A stretch of 64,000 nucleotides of DNA from Halichondria panicea (GCF_963675165.1 NC_087377.1:17092518-17156517), one strand, 5' to 3'. Positions 12,672-24,669 are shown, counted from the stretch's first letter. The notes: generated by a model from the sequence alone, not told the origin. A program made the numbers and translations.

Positions 12672-13915
12672 TTATGTAGCTACAGTGCAACAACCAAAGA
12701 GAGTAGATTTTTTTTTATATTATTATTTTTCACATTTTGTGGCATATCTTCTGAAGTAAAGGTGATATGATCTATTTGAGTGCAGGTACTGAAAGTTCAA
12801 CTATTGGCGCTTCCATTGGACCACCACCTGTTACATCATATGACATCATCACTATGAAATGGCTGTCTAAAGATGTGTACCTCCAAAAATATGTTAGGAA
12901 TAGAAGTAGCTTATTTGTTTGAGTTAAGATCTGAAATTTGTTGTGTACGTACCTGAGTATATTGCTCATCTTTTGAGCTTCAACGGAAGTCTGGGCTACT
13001 AGTAAGTTCTGAGAAATACTGCATTTTGTTGTTTTTTGGTGGCAAATATGTTAGGAATACAACTTTCGATTTTATGCTAGTTAAGGTCTGATTTTTGAGA
13101 AGGATGTATGTAAAATTCATTTGCACTAACTTACAGGAGCTAGACAAGTCTCTTCTTTGCTAGAGCGGCCCTTGTCAAAAATGGTGATTTTGCTCCGTTT
13201 TGCTATTTTTGCTGACGTATGCAATGATATTCATTGATTTGTGACATCACAAATCATTTTGTTGTTATTTGCTACATCCAAAGGTCATGCGATGTCTACC
13301 TGCAAATACACAGTTGGTGTTGGTCATTCTGTGTCACAGGGGCGTGGCAATTGAGCCTTATACGTAGGCAAATCGCCCCAAAGTCATAAAAAGCACTGTT
13401 TTTGACAAGATGGGCCGCTCTAGCAAAGAAGAGGCTAGCCTAACTCCTGTAAGTTAGTACAGATGAAAAGTACACTATTGTAGTACATGCTGCTCAAAAA
13501 TCAGACCTTAACTAATATAAAATCGAAAGTTGTATTCCTAACATATTTGCCACCAAAAAACAACAAAATGCAGTATTTCTCAGAACTTACTAGTAGCCCA
13601 GACTTCCGTTGAAGCTCAAAACATGAGCAATATACTCAGGTACATGCACAACAAATTTCAGATCTTAACTCAACAAAATAAGCTGCTTCTATTCCTAACA
13701 TATTTTCGGAAGTACACATCTTCAGACAGCTATTTTATACTGATGATGTCATGTGATGTAACAGGTGGTGGTCCAATGGAAGCGCCAATAGTTGAACTTT
13801 AAGTACCTGCACTCAAATAGATCATATCACTTTTACTTTAAAAGATATGCCACAAAATGTAAAAAATGTGTACCAAAAAAAAAAATCTACTCTTTGGTTG
13901 TTGCACTGTAGTATA
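12672..13915. mobile_element. Long snapback (inverted repeat) element, ~1.24 kb
   Basis: The left arm from about 12,672 to 13,190 is the reverse complement of about 13,400-13,915. Check words: AACAACCAAAGAGAGTAGAT against ATCTACTCTTTGGTTGTT, and TCTTTGCTAGAGCGGCCC against GGGCCGCTCTAGCAAAGA. Arms are ~500 bp around a ~210-bp loop. No coding frame is seen. Confidence 0.85.
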
Positions 13916-14567
13916 AGCCTTCATAAGCCTCTGAGCTGATTTAGTATGCTTCTGCACTTGCCTAGATAGCTTATGAGTGTGTAAAGTGTACTTGTGTAGA
14001 AGCTGAGTTAGTTTAGAGCCTGTTTTTAGAGTGTAGTGTACAGTGTTTGATATTCAATTATTATTCTTTTCAGTGTGGCAAAGAAAGGTGCACCCCTTAG
14101 TAACAGTAACAGTTCTCTTCAAGCTACCTTGTAGCTAGTTACTCTGTCAGGACCTCCAATCTAAACAGTCAACCAGCCAAGGACAGAGCGAGATTTTACT
14201 TCAGAGGTAAGCTTTGTGTGCGTATGATTAAAGCGATGCTGTTTTTAGCTTGTACATGGTGTTCTTAGCTGATAATACGCTTACCTACGTAGCTTGTAAA
14301 GTGTACTGGCTCCAGCAGTGTGTTGAAGCCGAGTTTAAAATACAGAAGCCTATATGTACGTACGCTCAGCAGTGTTGCAATGTAAAGGGGTCATCATTGA
14401 TTTGTCTAGCTATCTGTTGGTCTCATCCACAATGTATTCTGTTATCAGCTGTGATGAATACTGGAATTTTGTCTTGAATCGGAGATCGGAAAATTTGGGC
14501 CAACAGATTGGTTGAGATGGTGGGAGTCCATAGTCAGGCCAGGAGTGGAACTGCTTACAGTAAGTGG

Positions 14568-14784
14568 TGTGTGTGTGTGTGTGTGCGTGTGCGTGCGCGT
14601 GCGCACACTTGTGTGTATATTTATGTGCGTGCGTGTGTGTGTGTGTGTCTGTGTGCGTGCCCGCGCGGGTGTGTGTGTGTGTGTGTCTGTTATGTGTGCC
14701 CGCGCGGGTGTATGTGTGTGTATGTGTATCTGTGCACACGCGCGCGCTTGTGTGTATCTGTGTGTGTGTGTGTGTGTGTGCCTA
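14568..14784. repeat. (GT)n microsatellite with GCGC interruptions
   Basis: An almost pure GT/GC tract. The many Val/Cys or Thr/His ORFs here are artefacts of the repeat. Confidence 0.95.
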
Positions 14785-14791
14785 TGGCCCG

Positions 14792-14869
14792 ACACAGGAA
14801 GAGCACGACAGGAGATTGTCAGAGGTACTCTGTAAATTGCAAGAAGCAGGCCTCACCATGTGTAAAATG
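14792..14869 (+). mobile_element. Fragment of Ty3/gypsy-type reverse transcriptase
   Basis: One frame reads [13 protein letters not shown] followed by [11 protein letters not shown]. This pattern (EEH...RL..VL..L..AGLT) is typical of the fingers/palm helix of LTR-retrotransposon reverse transcriptases. Only ~26 residues remain, abutting the GT repeat. No other RT motif, integrase or LTR was seen, so this is a dead scrap. Confidence 0.6.
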
Positions 14870-15736
14870 GTACTTTATACCGTGCTAAATATTATCAGTG
14901 CTCTGCCAAAAGTTATGCCTAGGCTTGTGTGAAGTTCCTGCTTGCTTCCAAGGTTACGATTCAATTAGGCTCACTACTCAATTAGGCTCACTGTGTACAT
15001 GTACAGAGGTTGATTGCATAATAATTTTCTGACCTTTTCAGAAGAAAGAAAGAAAAAGCTTGTTGGGCTTATGAGTGTACTGTTTATGAGTGAGTGTACT
15101 GTCTACTTGTGTAAGGACATTTTCTTCCCAACATAATAGGCTTGTTGGTTGTGTTATGCTCCCCAGCTAGGATTAGGTCACCATTTGTCATTAGTTGGCT
15201 TGTGTGTTTGCCTGTGATATGCATTGTAATTCTGTGCCCAAAGTTAAAATCTTTTTATGAACTCCCAGTTTGTTGTAGGATCACAATTACTTTATATGTG
15301 CCTATGAGTGCCATTGCTTGTGGGAGCCTGTACATAATTATGTCTAAGGTTGCATGATTCATAATTATTTGGCACCCTTGTATGAGATGTACTGTACTTT
15401 GTGTATGGCCATTCTCAATATACTTTTTTAGGTTTGTTGGCTTGTGAGTTAGGCTGTGTACATTCCTAATTTTTAGTCTGCTGTCTATTATAGCAATTCA
15501 ATTATAATTATGTGGCTGAATGTTATTATTCAATTTAGTGTGTGTATTGATTGCATGATAATCTTTTGATCTTTTAGGCACCACCCCAAACAAAGGTACA
15601 TTTAAAATTCAATTTCTTTATGGCTGGCTTGTTGGCTGGTGTTTGTCTCTGAGGAGGTTATGTTCTACTGTGTGTAAGAACAATTGATTCTAGAGGTGGT
15701 CTGCATGGTTGGTAATACTCCTTCTTCCTCATGCAG

Positions 15737-15815
15737 GTCTGTGAAACTATCGTCACTGCTATCTGCCATGGAACCACCACCATCTTATGGGTCTGAGAAG
15801 GTCTACTCACTGTGA
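15737..15815 (+). CDS. Possible terminal exon with a PPxY motif
   Basis: The acceptor TCCTCATGCAG is followed by an open frame ending AMEPPPSYGSEKVYSL and TGA. PPSY fits the WW-domain ligand pattern PPxY. A mini-exon (GCACCACCCCAAACAAAG between TTTTAG and GTACAT at about 15,579-15,596) lies upstream. No convincing remainder of the gene was assembled, so this is weak. Confidence 0.25.
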
Positions 15816-16222
15816 CTACTATCCAGGATACCTAGGAGTACCTCATCCCCTGTGTGCAGAGGCCTCTTAGTCATTGTTGTACTATAGAATTAATGTATTT
15901 ATTATAATGTATGTTCACTTTTGAGATTGATATTGAAATACAAATTTCACATGAAAATTTCAGCAAATTTTTGATTGCTAACCTATGGTGATCGGACTCA
16001 GTAAGGCTTCTGTTGACCTTCGAGAGAAGCCTTGCAAAGCTGTGGAGCTCTGGAAGGTTGTAGCTCACCACAAATTAATTAAGAGTAGAGTAATGTGCAG
16101 TTGAAACGCGGCTACCAGCTATTCACGTATTGACGCTTCAAAGTGTCAACCGCGGTTAGGTTATTGATTGTTCATTGTTGTCTATGCATGATCGTAAGCT
16201 TTTAGTTTAGCATAAACTGCCT

Positions 16223-17056
16223 AGTGTTCAAGCTGGCGCTGTGCTAATGCCTCTCGCCATGTTTTTGCTTTCGCTCAAAAGTATTAGAGTGTTATATTAG
16301 TTTCTATAATGAATTTTATATTAAAGTTAGCTTACCTATATAAAGTCACTGAGAAGAAAAGACTTATTTATATGCATCTATTGTTGTTATTTATTGTATT
16401 ATGTGGCTTACCAGGACCTCAAGAAAGAAGAAAATTGATTCTTCCAGGATCTGTAGTTCAGTGTATATAATATCAGACCTGTGTACATGCATATTGTTAT
16501 CTATATTGTTATATGGTAGTGTTTTGTGGCTTACCAGGCCCTCAAGACAAAGGTGATTCTGCCAGGAGGATCTGGATCTGGATCTTGGTTTCTCACACGT
16601 GGGGAATGAGCGCGCATGCGCATTACATCCACAGGAATAATAAAGGGTGTGTCCAAACAGATCAATGGCTACTGCTAGCTAGCTGTTTTAACAGATATTT
16701 TCTGAGTCTTGTAGCTAACAAAAAGCTAGCGCTTTAGTGCAAGGCTAACTCATATGTTGAATAGAAAGTATGTGAGGACAGATGATGCTATGAAAGATTC
16801 TGAAGAGACTGCAACAGCCTTCAATGTGAGTCAAACTAGCCATAACTCGAGAAAGAAGCTTTAGAAAAGAAAAAGAGAAAGAAGCTTTAGTTTGCTAATC
16901 CACGAATCAAAATCCAAGAGAACGTGGCTAGAAGCCTATAGAAGCTGTTAGTTTTCGTCGCATTGCAACCGTTGAGCAGTTACAGCTGGAACAGACACAC
17001 AGACACACACACAGTCAGCTTTACTGTATCCCTCGTGCGGCTACGCCTCGAGGCAT
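16223..17056 (-). mobile_element. Dispersed non-autonomous element, copy b
   Basis: Reverse complement of the element at 5578-6404. It starts near TAGTGTTCAAGCTGGCGC and ends near GCTACGCCTCGAGGCA. The uninterrupted target is visible at about 46,325-46,345 (AAACTGCCATTATAATTATT). Confidence 0.8.
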
Positions 17057-17307
17057 AATTATTAGTGCACAAAAAGTTTATTGCAAGCTCAGCACTTTAC
17101 CAATATTCAAACTGTGGAGTGCTAATTAGTTATTTTGTTAATTGTAACTGTGCGATGAGTTTATAACGATATTGATATTTTTTATCGTGTTGAGTTGCAA
17201 CAAAATTTTATCGCATATAATTATAGTTATTATGATGACATGAAGTGGTACATACATAATTACATTGCCAGAAAATAGTACAAAAACAGACAATAATATT
17301 AACAGTC

Positions 17308-17410
17308 TCATAACAAGTTCAGGTCCTTGGTTGGGGTCTTGTCCGAGGGTAGGGTGGACGCCTTCTCCCAGAATACAAAGTCTATCTCCTCTTCCGAGTC
17401 AGACACATTC
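17308..17410 (-). pseudogene. Truncated gene X tail exon fused to USF-like exon
   Basis: The C-terminal exon of gene X (EEIDFVFWEKASTLPSD then KTPTKDLNLL) is read on the minus strand to its stop at 17,308-17,310. After GAGTCAGACA the sequence jumps at 17,410 into the USF-like exon that lies at 25,332-25,387 in the next cassette. About 2 kb present in the other cassettes is deleted. Confidence 0.7.
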
Positions 17411-19205
17411 ATTGTGTGTAGCCTTCCTCTGAGCTTCCCTGTTGGCGGCCATATCCCCAGACCTGCAAACCAACCACCATAATAACAACACTCCTCACAG
17501 TTACCGTATTACTAGAATGTTTTACGAGCATATGCGAATTTTTAAACAATAAAATTGCAAAACCTAATTTTGGGTAAATACACACGATCCTTGCCAGAAC
17601 GCAATAGAGATCGCAAAGGGTTGCCGATTTGGCTGATTGGCAAAGGTTTTTCACCAACAGCAAAATATTCTAGTAATACTGTATGTAGCAAGAATGATGC
17701 TTTCCCTAACACACTGTCATATATGTTATGCAGAGGTAGGCAATCACATGAACTGTGTACTCACAACTGCATTTGAACGATGGGGTCGGCCGTGTGATAA
17801 TCCATAGTTGATATCCCGCTCATCTTGGGTGCTATAGGTCGACCCATTGCATGCAGTATCTCAGCACTACTGGATGGTGGGATCATCACATACAGAGGAC
17901 CTCAACACACACAACAACATAGTAAAAACTGACTATTTTTCAACACCACTTCCAAGAAACCTTATTTTATAATTATTTTATATCAAACATTAGCAATAAT
18001 ACTCATGGTTCTACATGTAATTAGTATGTACAAGCACTTGGATAACTTATCGAGGACTATAACTTTTGGATTTGGCCAAAAAGCAATCGTCACACTGATA
18101 AATTTGGTCTTCTTTATTCACCATTAATTTTTGTCCAGACTCTGAACCAGATGAAGTGCTCCTAGTGATGAGGAACTGAGATGAGGGGGTGGTCTGTCCA
18201 CCTTGCTGCATCTGGATGAGGGCGTGGCCTATTAGCGTTGAGGGTGGAGCCATTCTCAGAGGTCATGTCAGAGGGCAAACCATCATCGCTAGTTAGCGTG
18301 TGGACCTCCTGTGTGAGTGGGCGGGAACAACAAGTGTGTGTGAATGTGAATGTGTGTGTGTGTGTGTGTTTGTTATTTGGGAGGTAGTTACCATCATGCA
18401 AATTCTAACCATGTAATACGAAAGCGAAAATAATACGAAAACGAAACGTCTTAGAAGCCGGATACCTTTAAAAAAGCGTTTTTAAGTGCTAGTTTTTATA
18501 TGTTACTTGGTGTGAACTGTGTGTGTGTGTGTGTTACCTGGGTATCATGCACAAGGCCAAAGTTAGGGCCCAAGTCACTGGCCTGTAGCTGCTCCACACT
18601 CTCCCCATCATCACTCTGACTTATCTCTATCTCAAACTGTGAACTGGGTACCACCTCTTCAGTAGCGATAGTAACCGTCTCCACGTCGGTCGGCTCTGTT
18701 CCTACGTGGAGTATCTCTGTATTAAAACAGTTTTTAAGTGTTTGCTTTTATGTTACTTGGTGTGAACTCTGTGTGGGTACATACCTGGGTATCATGCACA
18801 AGACCAAAGTTAGGGTCCACATTATAACCAACTACACATTATACACAAGTACCGTACTTGTTCAATTTAAGGCCACCCTCCAAATATGCGACACCCTCTG
18901 ATCTTAGGTAATTTTCTGACCTCTAAAAGTAGCGACTGCTGTGTGTGACAATTATTTTTTTATGTTGTGTCCTAAATATAATAGAGGTCAAACCACGGCC
19001 TCGATTCCAGGCCGCTAGAAACAATATAATTTTAAGCAACCTATAATCGAGGATAGTAGAGTAACCTCCAATTAGATGCGACCCTCTAAATATGTGACAC
19101 CAGGAATTTTTCTAAACCTCCAAAAAGAAATGACCTCTCGCTTTGTAATTTAATATTTATGAATAACTGTACCTTGTTAATGTTCTTGATGAAGGTTCCT
19201 CAGTA
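17410..19205 (-). pseudogene. USF-like gene, 3'-truncated copy U1
   Basis: Minus-strand exons match those of the 25-27 kb copy: MSPWTGTTEEPSS start (about 19,175-19,223), the VGTEPTDVETVTIATEE acidic exon (~18,540-18,720), a Gln-rich exon (~18,128-18,313), a conserved-region exon (~17,770-17,905) and an AANREAQRKATHNE-type exon at 17,410-17,462. The downstream tail exons are removed by the deletion at 17,410. The Gln-rich exon's donor is GTGAAT here, against GTGAGT in copy U2. The upstream end is intact, so it may still be transcribed. Homology to upstream stimulatory factor is argued under copy U2. Confidence 0.55.
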
Positions 19206-19345
19206 GTCCCTGTCCATGGACTCATGTCTTCAGCCTCCACCAATACAGACAAATAGTTTGACCACTTGCTCAGAGCTTCAAAACTGACTGCACAATTTTT
19301 GACTGACTGCACAATTTCTTTTTCTTTTCTTTTGTGGAAGCACCA

Positions 19346-19539
19346 CACGTGGTTAAGCCTCCTTCACCTTGGATCGAGGCTACACGTGGTTTAGCATTGT
19401 ATGTGTTATATATTGCACGTGACAGATTATTGTTTATTCTGCAGAGAAAGAGGGCGTATCTTGTTAGTTGCTGTTTTTCTGTATTTCTGTATCATGCTGT
19501 GAAGATACTGTACTGTACAGAGCCTCTGGATTATTATCA
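19346..19539. promoter_or_regulatory. Bidirectional promoter with three CACGTG E-boxes
   Basis: CACGTG occurs at 19,346, 19,383 and 19,416 between the minus-strand USF-like start and the plus-strand death-domain kinase gene. The third reads GCACGTGAC, close to the classical USF site. A plus-strand 5'UTR exon probably ends at 19,539 before GTGAGT, with the next acceptor CTCTACAG at 19,663. Confidence 0.55.
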
Positions 19540-19668
19540 GTGAGTGCAGACAGCACTGTTTACTGCATGTACATGATTTAGATGGCATGATATAATTTGC
19601 ACACGCTAATTCTGACATATATAATTTATATTATACATTCATTGTTTATCTTATTCTCTACAGAGAAG

Positions 19669-20286
19669 ATGTCTGACTATCTCACAATAGCAGATCTAGG
19701 AAAACTATACATAGCTACGTTTGATGCTCGAATCGAGTGGCGAAACTTCTTGCTAGTTCTTGAGGTAGCCTCTGATACCATCGACAGCATTGGTACAAAA
19801 TGGCGAGACGATCCAAAGGAATGCTATCGTGAGGGTTTGAAAGAATGGCTGAAAGGTGGGGAGAGAAGCTGGGAAGATGTTGTCAAAGCTTTGTCAAGTC
19901 CTATTGTGGGCCGCAGTGACATAGCCAGGACCATCGAGAAAGATCATCTACAGTCTACTGATGCAAGCAATCCTACTGATGTGAAGTCAGAGGGTAAGCA
20001 CTAGTTCAGCACAGGAATGCATATCTCATACATGCATGATGTTAGCTGCTATTATTCACCCCCTGGACCCCCTATACACACACACACACACACGCACACA
20101 CGCACACGCACACACACACACGCACACACACACACGCACACACACACACACACACGCACGCACGCACGCACGCACACACGCACACACGCACACACACACA
20201 CGCACACACACACACGCACACACACACGCACGCACGCACGCACACACGCACACACACACACGCACACACACGCACGCACACACGCA

Positions 20287-20338
<52 letters not shown>

Positions 20339-23084
20339 CACACACACACACACAATAATCTACAGTTTATCAAAATCGCCAGCTGATCAACGACGATTTG
20401 ACCGTTTTCCTAAACGAGCCTCTCGGTCAAGGTGCATTTGGAGCAGTCTTCAAAGGCAGCTACAAGGGCGAGATATGTGCAGTCAAACTTCTAATTTATG
20501 AGGCTCTAGAAATGCAGACAGGTTTCCCAGCCCGTAAAAGTGAAGAAGCTAGCAAAGCATTTGATCGTGAGTGTGAGTTTCTCCAGTCACTCCAGCACCC
20601 AAACGTTGTTCTGTATTTGTCGACAGCTAAGCACCCCAAATCAGGGAGTACAATCCTTGTTGTTGAGCTGATGGATTGCAGTCTGAGATCCTATTTCTCT
20701 GGTCTTGATGAAGAGTCCCTCACTAGCGAATGTGAAATTAGCCTCTCCAAAGACATTGCTTGTGGTCTGGCCTACATTCACAGCAAGCAGATTATCCACC
20801 GTGACCTCTGTGGTGATAACGTCTTGCTGAAGCTAGCACAACCAGTACCTGTCGCAAAGATTTCCGACTTTGGCATGTCACGGCTATATGATTCCTCCAA
20901 GCTTAGCCACACCCTCACAGCCATTGGTCACCGTATGGGGTATCTACCTCTCGAGGCTATTCGATTGGACAAGGAGAATTACGATAATAGCGTCGATGTT
21001 TTTTCCCTTGGGGTGATTATGGTACAGATTGTTCGCAAACTGAAGACAGTCAAATCTGTGGAAGATCGATTAGACCGTGTTGCCGAGGTCTCTCACACAC
21101 ACAAGTTGAGGAAGCTTATCGACAGTTGCTTGCAAGAAGACATGAGGAGGAGACCATCTGCCAGGGACATCTGTGAGTTAATTAAATAATTAATGTGTTG
21201 TACATTATAATAATACCGCAAATAATTTGTGAGTCAATTGTGTCTTGTACGATTCTGAAATTTTGTTCAGAAAAAGTTCCTTATTGAAGATTTAACTTTT
21301 ACTTTAGCTGCTTCACTGACAAGCTACTCTGACACAGTGGAGGCAACAAAGAGGGAGTCCAAGGACACTCAAGTAAATCAACTTTTACATCAAGTATCTG
21401 AGAAAGACACTCATTCACAAGCATCTATCGATCGGCTTCAAGCTGAGCAAGTTTGTGGACTAGAAGAAGTGACCACTCCTAAACAAGAACAGTTTGAAGT
21501 TCAACCCAGAGAAATTAATCATCTAGTGAAATCTCTGCAGATACAACCTCGGAAGGACACTCAACCAGATAATAACTTAGCTGCAGATGTTGACCTGACA
21601 AGTGGCTCGAACCCAGTGGAGGCAACAAAGAGGGAGTCAAAGGACACTCAACCAGTCAAGAAGGTGCGTACATGTAGTGTGTGAATGAGATTCCCACAGC
21701 AACAATAGTATTGTACCTTAACATGCATGGATGCTGTCTCATGTGTTAAGCCGTAACTACACATCCGTTTGAGTGTGCCTATAATTATGTACTTCCTTTA
21801 GTGAAGATTGTCTCGTTCTGTTGTAGAATTTCTACAATGATATTCACGTCTGTGTTTTAGATTTCCACCAACGTTCCCCTGTACAGGCTCACAGGGAGCA
21901 CAAAGATGCTGAGCTGGTCAGGAGAGACGCCATCATTCAACAGCAGAGACAGGTGAGACAAAATGCACCATTATATTATTGCAGAGCTATAGTAGAAGCT
22001 TTGATCTCTTATAATCGTACTGTACATTCTATTAGACTGGTGGGTGTGGCCTCTTAAGTTAATTAGAGAAAGTGATTTAGTGTGCATGCAATTATTGCTA
22101 CAAGTAACACTCGCTTGTTAGTAGACACTATCCTAATTACACTCATTCATTATTCAGGGTCCCCCTCCCAGAGAGTTGAGACCTCCACTCACTTTGAAAT
22201 GGAGAAGAGGAAAAGACATGCCAATCAAGATGGGCTACTCGGTACAGAGTGTTGTTATCGGTGACACGGTGTATGTTGGTGGAGGTACTGCAATCAATGG
22301 TCGTGACATGTGTACAGTGATGAAGCTCGAGCAAGATCAATGGACCAAACTACCAGAGTACACTGCCAAGTACTTCGCTATGACATCACTCGCTAATCGA
22401 CTAGTGCTGGTGGGAGGAAAGGATCCAAGAAACAACCAACCCACCAATCAGCTTGCAGTGTTTGAGTCAGGGGAATGGACTCACCCGTACCCACCAATGA
22501 ACATTGCTCGTTCTTTCTCAACAGCTGTCTCCTTCAACAACCACATCATTGTAGCTGGTGGGGATGATGATAAAGGACGTACCCTCTCCTCTGTGGAGGT
22601 GTTGGACGTGGCATCGAGAAGATGGTACATTGCTCAGTCACTACCTAACCCACGATCAATACTGAAATCGACTCTCATAGGAAACACCCTCTACCTAATG
22701 GGAGGGTGGGATCACACTGGGATAACCAAGACAGTGCACCACGTCGACCTCAATGAACTCATTGCAAAGGCCCATTCGAACCTGGACACACCCACTCTCT
22801 GGCAGACCTTACAGGAAGTACCACTCGTGTTCTCAGCTCCTCTCAGTATTGGGAGGTCACTATTAGCCGTTGATGGACGGGACGACAGAGCCAACCCAAG
22901 TTCATCGATCCACCTCTACCAGCCTGACACCAGGAGGTGGGTGAAAGTGGGAGACCTGCCTACTGCACGACACAACTGCACATGCTCAGTACTTCCTAGT
23001 GGAGAGGTCATTGTAGCCGGAGGACAGACAGAACCACTTACTAGTATTCCAACTATTGATTTCTTTTATATAAGTGCTAATTAG
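19669..23084 (+). CDS. Death domain-kinase-coiled coil-Kelch protein, copy 1
   Basis: Exons 19669-19993, 20366-21172, 21308-21663, 21887-21952 and 22158-23084 join in phases 1/1/0/0 to 826 aa. Residues ~10-95 form a death domain ([36 protein letters not shown]). Residues ~120-375 form a complete kinase: [30 protein letters not shown], with LPLEAI in place of APE and DVFSLG. A Lys/Glu/Gln linker follows ([16 protein letters not shown]). The last ~308 residues are Kelch repeats (YVGGG, LVGG, IVAGG, YLMGG blocks with distal W). Catalytic Lys, Asp and DFG are present, so activity is expected. The start ATG follows an acceptor in a shared bidirectional promoter. Known families pair death domain with kinase (IRAK/Pelle); the Kelch tail makes this an unusual fusion. 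Confidence 0.9.
20078..20355. repeat. CA/CGCA microsatellite in intron 1
   Basis: About 280 bp of CACACA with CGCA interruptions fill the intron between the death-domain and kinase exons, ending at the acceptor AATCTACAG. An identical tract is at 27,982-28,259. The third cassette has only a short pure CA tract (35,852-35,896). Its Thr/His/Arg and Val/Cys/Arg ORFs are not genes. Confidence 0.95.
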
Positions 23085-23268
23085 TTATTTGTTATTGTTT
23101 CTCTTTGATATTGTGCGTTAACGATATGAATTTTTTTATCATGTTCTATAACTAAGTTGAAACAGAATTTCATTGTACATAGTTAATACGATGGCATGAA
23201 GTGGTACGTACAAAAACAAACAAATTAAACAATCTAACAGTTAGATTCTCTTTGCAATCTTGATATTA
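23085..23268. other. Tail-to-tail spacer between Kelch gene and gene X
   Basis: 184 bp of AT-rich sequence separate the two convergent stops; no gene is seen. The same spacer follows each Kelch exon in the window. Confidence 0.6.
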
Positions 23269-24166
23269 TTATCTTGCATGTCGGAAAAAAAAGCTGTCCG
23301 AGGGTAGGGTGGACGCCTTCTCCCAGAATACAAAGTCTATCTCCTCTTCCGAGTCAGACAGTGAGGGGTGGGGCTCGGGAACTGAGGGGTTAAAGAGTCA
23401 CATGGTCACAGTCACACTGAGTGGCCAGTTTACGTGAGGCCCCTCTCTTTCTTAGCAGCATAGTAGGCCTAAATGTGTGTGTGTGTGGGGGGGGGGGGTC
23501 GTACATGATTGTACATTGCACACCTTCAAATAGGACACATGCACTACATTGCTACCCTCGGCTGTTGACATAACTAATAAAGATCTATAGAAACCAGAGG
23601 AGTGTTATACAATAGTATATATGATCTGGTTAATCAGCAAGTAACGGGAGCAATAAAATAAAACTAGACTATATAGGCTGAAAGACTAGAGGTGAGAAGG
23701 GAGTTTTAGCATAACATCATAGACACGTACTTTATTGCACTAATATTATAATGAAACAGTAGGTGGTGGCACAGGTCCAAACACATACTATGAAGGTTAT
23801 AGCTTAGCTGGTTATTTTCAATTAAGTACAATTTGCAATTTGGGCCTGAAATAAATACTATTATTGATCTAAGCACACTATAATTATTGCAGCACTATTA
23901 AAGATGCTATTAAATACGATAAAATCGGAGGTTTGCAACACAAGATGACTACACAAGTCAACAAAGCTCTCAGAAAGAGACCTACAATGTGTGTAGTTGT
24001 CTGACATGCTATCACTCACTTCTCCAGCATTAGTTTCTCATTGTCTATAATGATCTGATCCACTCCAGGTGCGTTGCTACCGCTGGTTGCTAGGTGGAAC
24101 TCCGCTAGTAAGCTCTCCTCGTTGGGATCAAAGTCCACCTCACCTGGTTGGTACAAATCCTCAGGT
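23269..24166 (-). pseudogene. Gene X fragment, cassette 1
   Basis: Two minus-strand exons: 24,020-24,166 (PEDLYQPGEVDFDPNEESLL ... IIIDNEKLML, donor GTGAGT) and the terminal exon 23,269-23,381 (PEPHPSLSDSEEEIDFVFWE). In this cassette the last codons read SDSFFFRHAR then TAA instead of SDKTPTKDLNLL, because ~60 bp differ. An exon seen at 39.12-39.20 kb (FQPGQVLRRQEEALRMEVE) is absent. No promoter-proximal exon was found, so this is a remnant or a 3' piece. Function not recognised; the protein is acidic with SDSEEEIDF. Confidence 0.5.
23382..24019. other. Gene X intron or spacer
   Basis: Contains a GT run followed by a 12-G run near 23,480-23,500 and AT-rich sequence; no exon recognised. The third cassette carries extra sequence here, including an exon and the piggyBac-like element. 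Confidence 0.5.
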
Positions 24167-24669
24167 CTAGTAGGGAGAAAACACGTGAACAGTACTTACT
24201 CATCGATCCACCTCTACCAGCATACCTTGTATACAAGTGCATGTACATACAGACTAGTAAGCATGCTAGGTTCCCATTCTCTGTACTGTACATTCAATAG
24301 TACACAGTCAACTCATTGCACTGCATAACTACACATTATACACACGTACCTTGTTCTTGATGAAGGTTCTTCTCAATGCCAGCTAATGGTTAGCTCATGC
24401 ACAAGCAGTCCATTACCAGGCCAACTTTCGAGGAAGTGCGGCTTGAGATGGAGGCTAGGCTGCACATAATTATAATGGGCGTGGTTACATATAAATGGGC
24501 TTTGCTACAATATTCTTCTCAAAGAGCTCCACACAAATATCATGTATAAAAACTATGTATACATAATAATACTGACAATGTAGCTATAGTAAGTGAAGGA
24601 GAGATTACTAAAAAACACACGTTAAAACTAGAACAGTATAAACAGTCCACAATTATAATATACTGTACA

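Larger units (their letters stand above)
10741..14210 (+). repeat. Three copies of a ~360-bp exon-like unit
   Basis: Units cover about 10,741-11,098, 11,099-11,288 and 13,915-14,235; the second and third are separated by the two inserted elements. Each holds GCAAAGAAAGATGC... and ends with CAGCGA/CAGAGCGAG...GTAAGC. Acceptor-like (TTTTTTAG) and donor-like (GAGGTAAGC) signals frame ~150 bp. No unit has a long open frame, so repeated non-coding exons or a simple tandem repeat are both possible. Confidence 0.5.
10663..16155. repeat. About 5.5-kb insertion relative to the second ankyrin-gene copy
   Basis: Copy 2 runs ...GACCATGCTTAT directly into ...TTATTGATTGTTCATTG at 46,262. Copy 1 has the same two flanks at 10,662 and 16,156, separated by ~5.5 kb of nested repeats. 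Both edges carry an AACCGCGGTT-like sequence (GCCGCGGTTATG at the left, CAACCGCGGTTAGG at the right). The inside holds tandem exon-like units, two inverted-repeat elements, a GT microsatellite and an RT scrap. Confidence 0.7.

Noticed and set aside
20017-20386. Overlapping ORFs of Thr-His-Arg or Val-Cys-Arg on both strands (also 27,921-28,290, 14,410-14,932, 6,597-6,959)
   Set aside because: They are translations of CA/GT microsatellites lying in introns; open in many frames, no splice or start context.
21187-21189. TAA after ELIK as true end of a stand-alone kinase
   Set aside because: A strong GTGAGT donor lies 15 bp earlier and the next exon continues in phase. Kept only as a possible intron-retention isoform.
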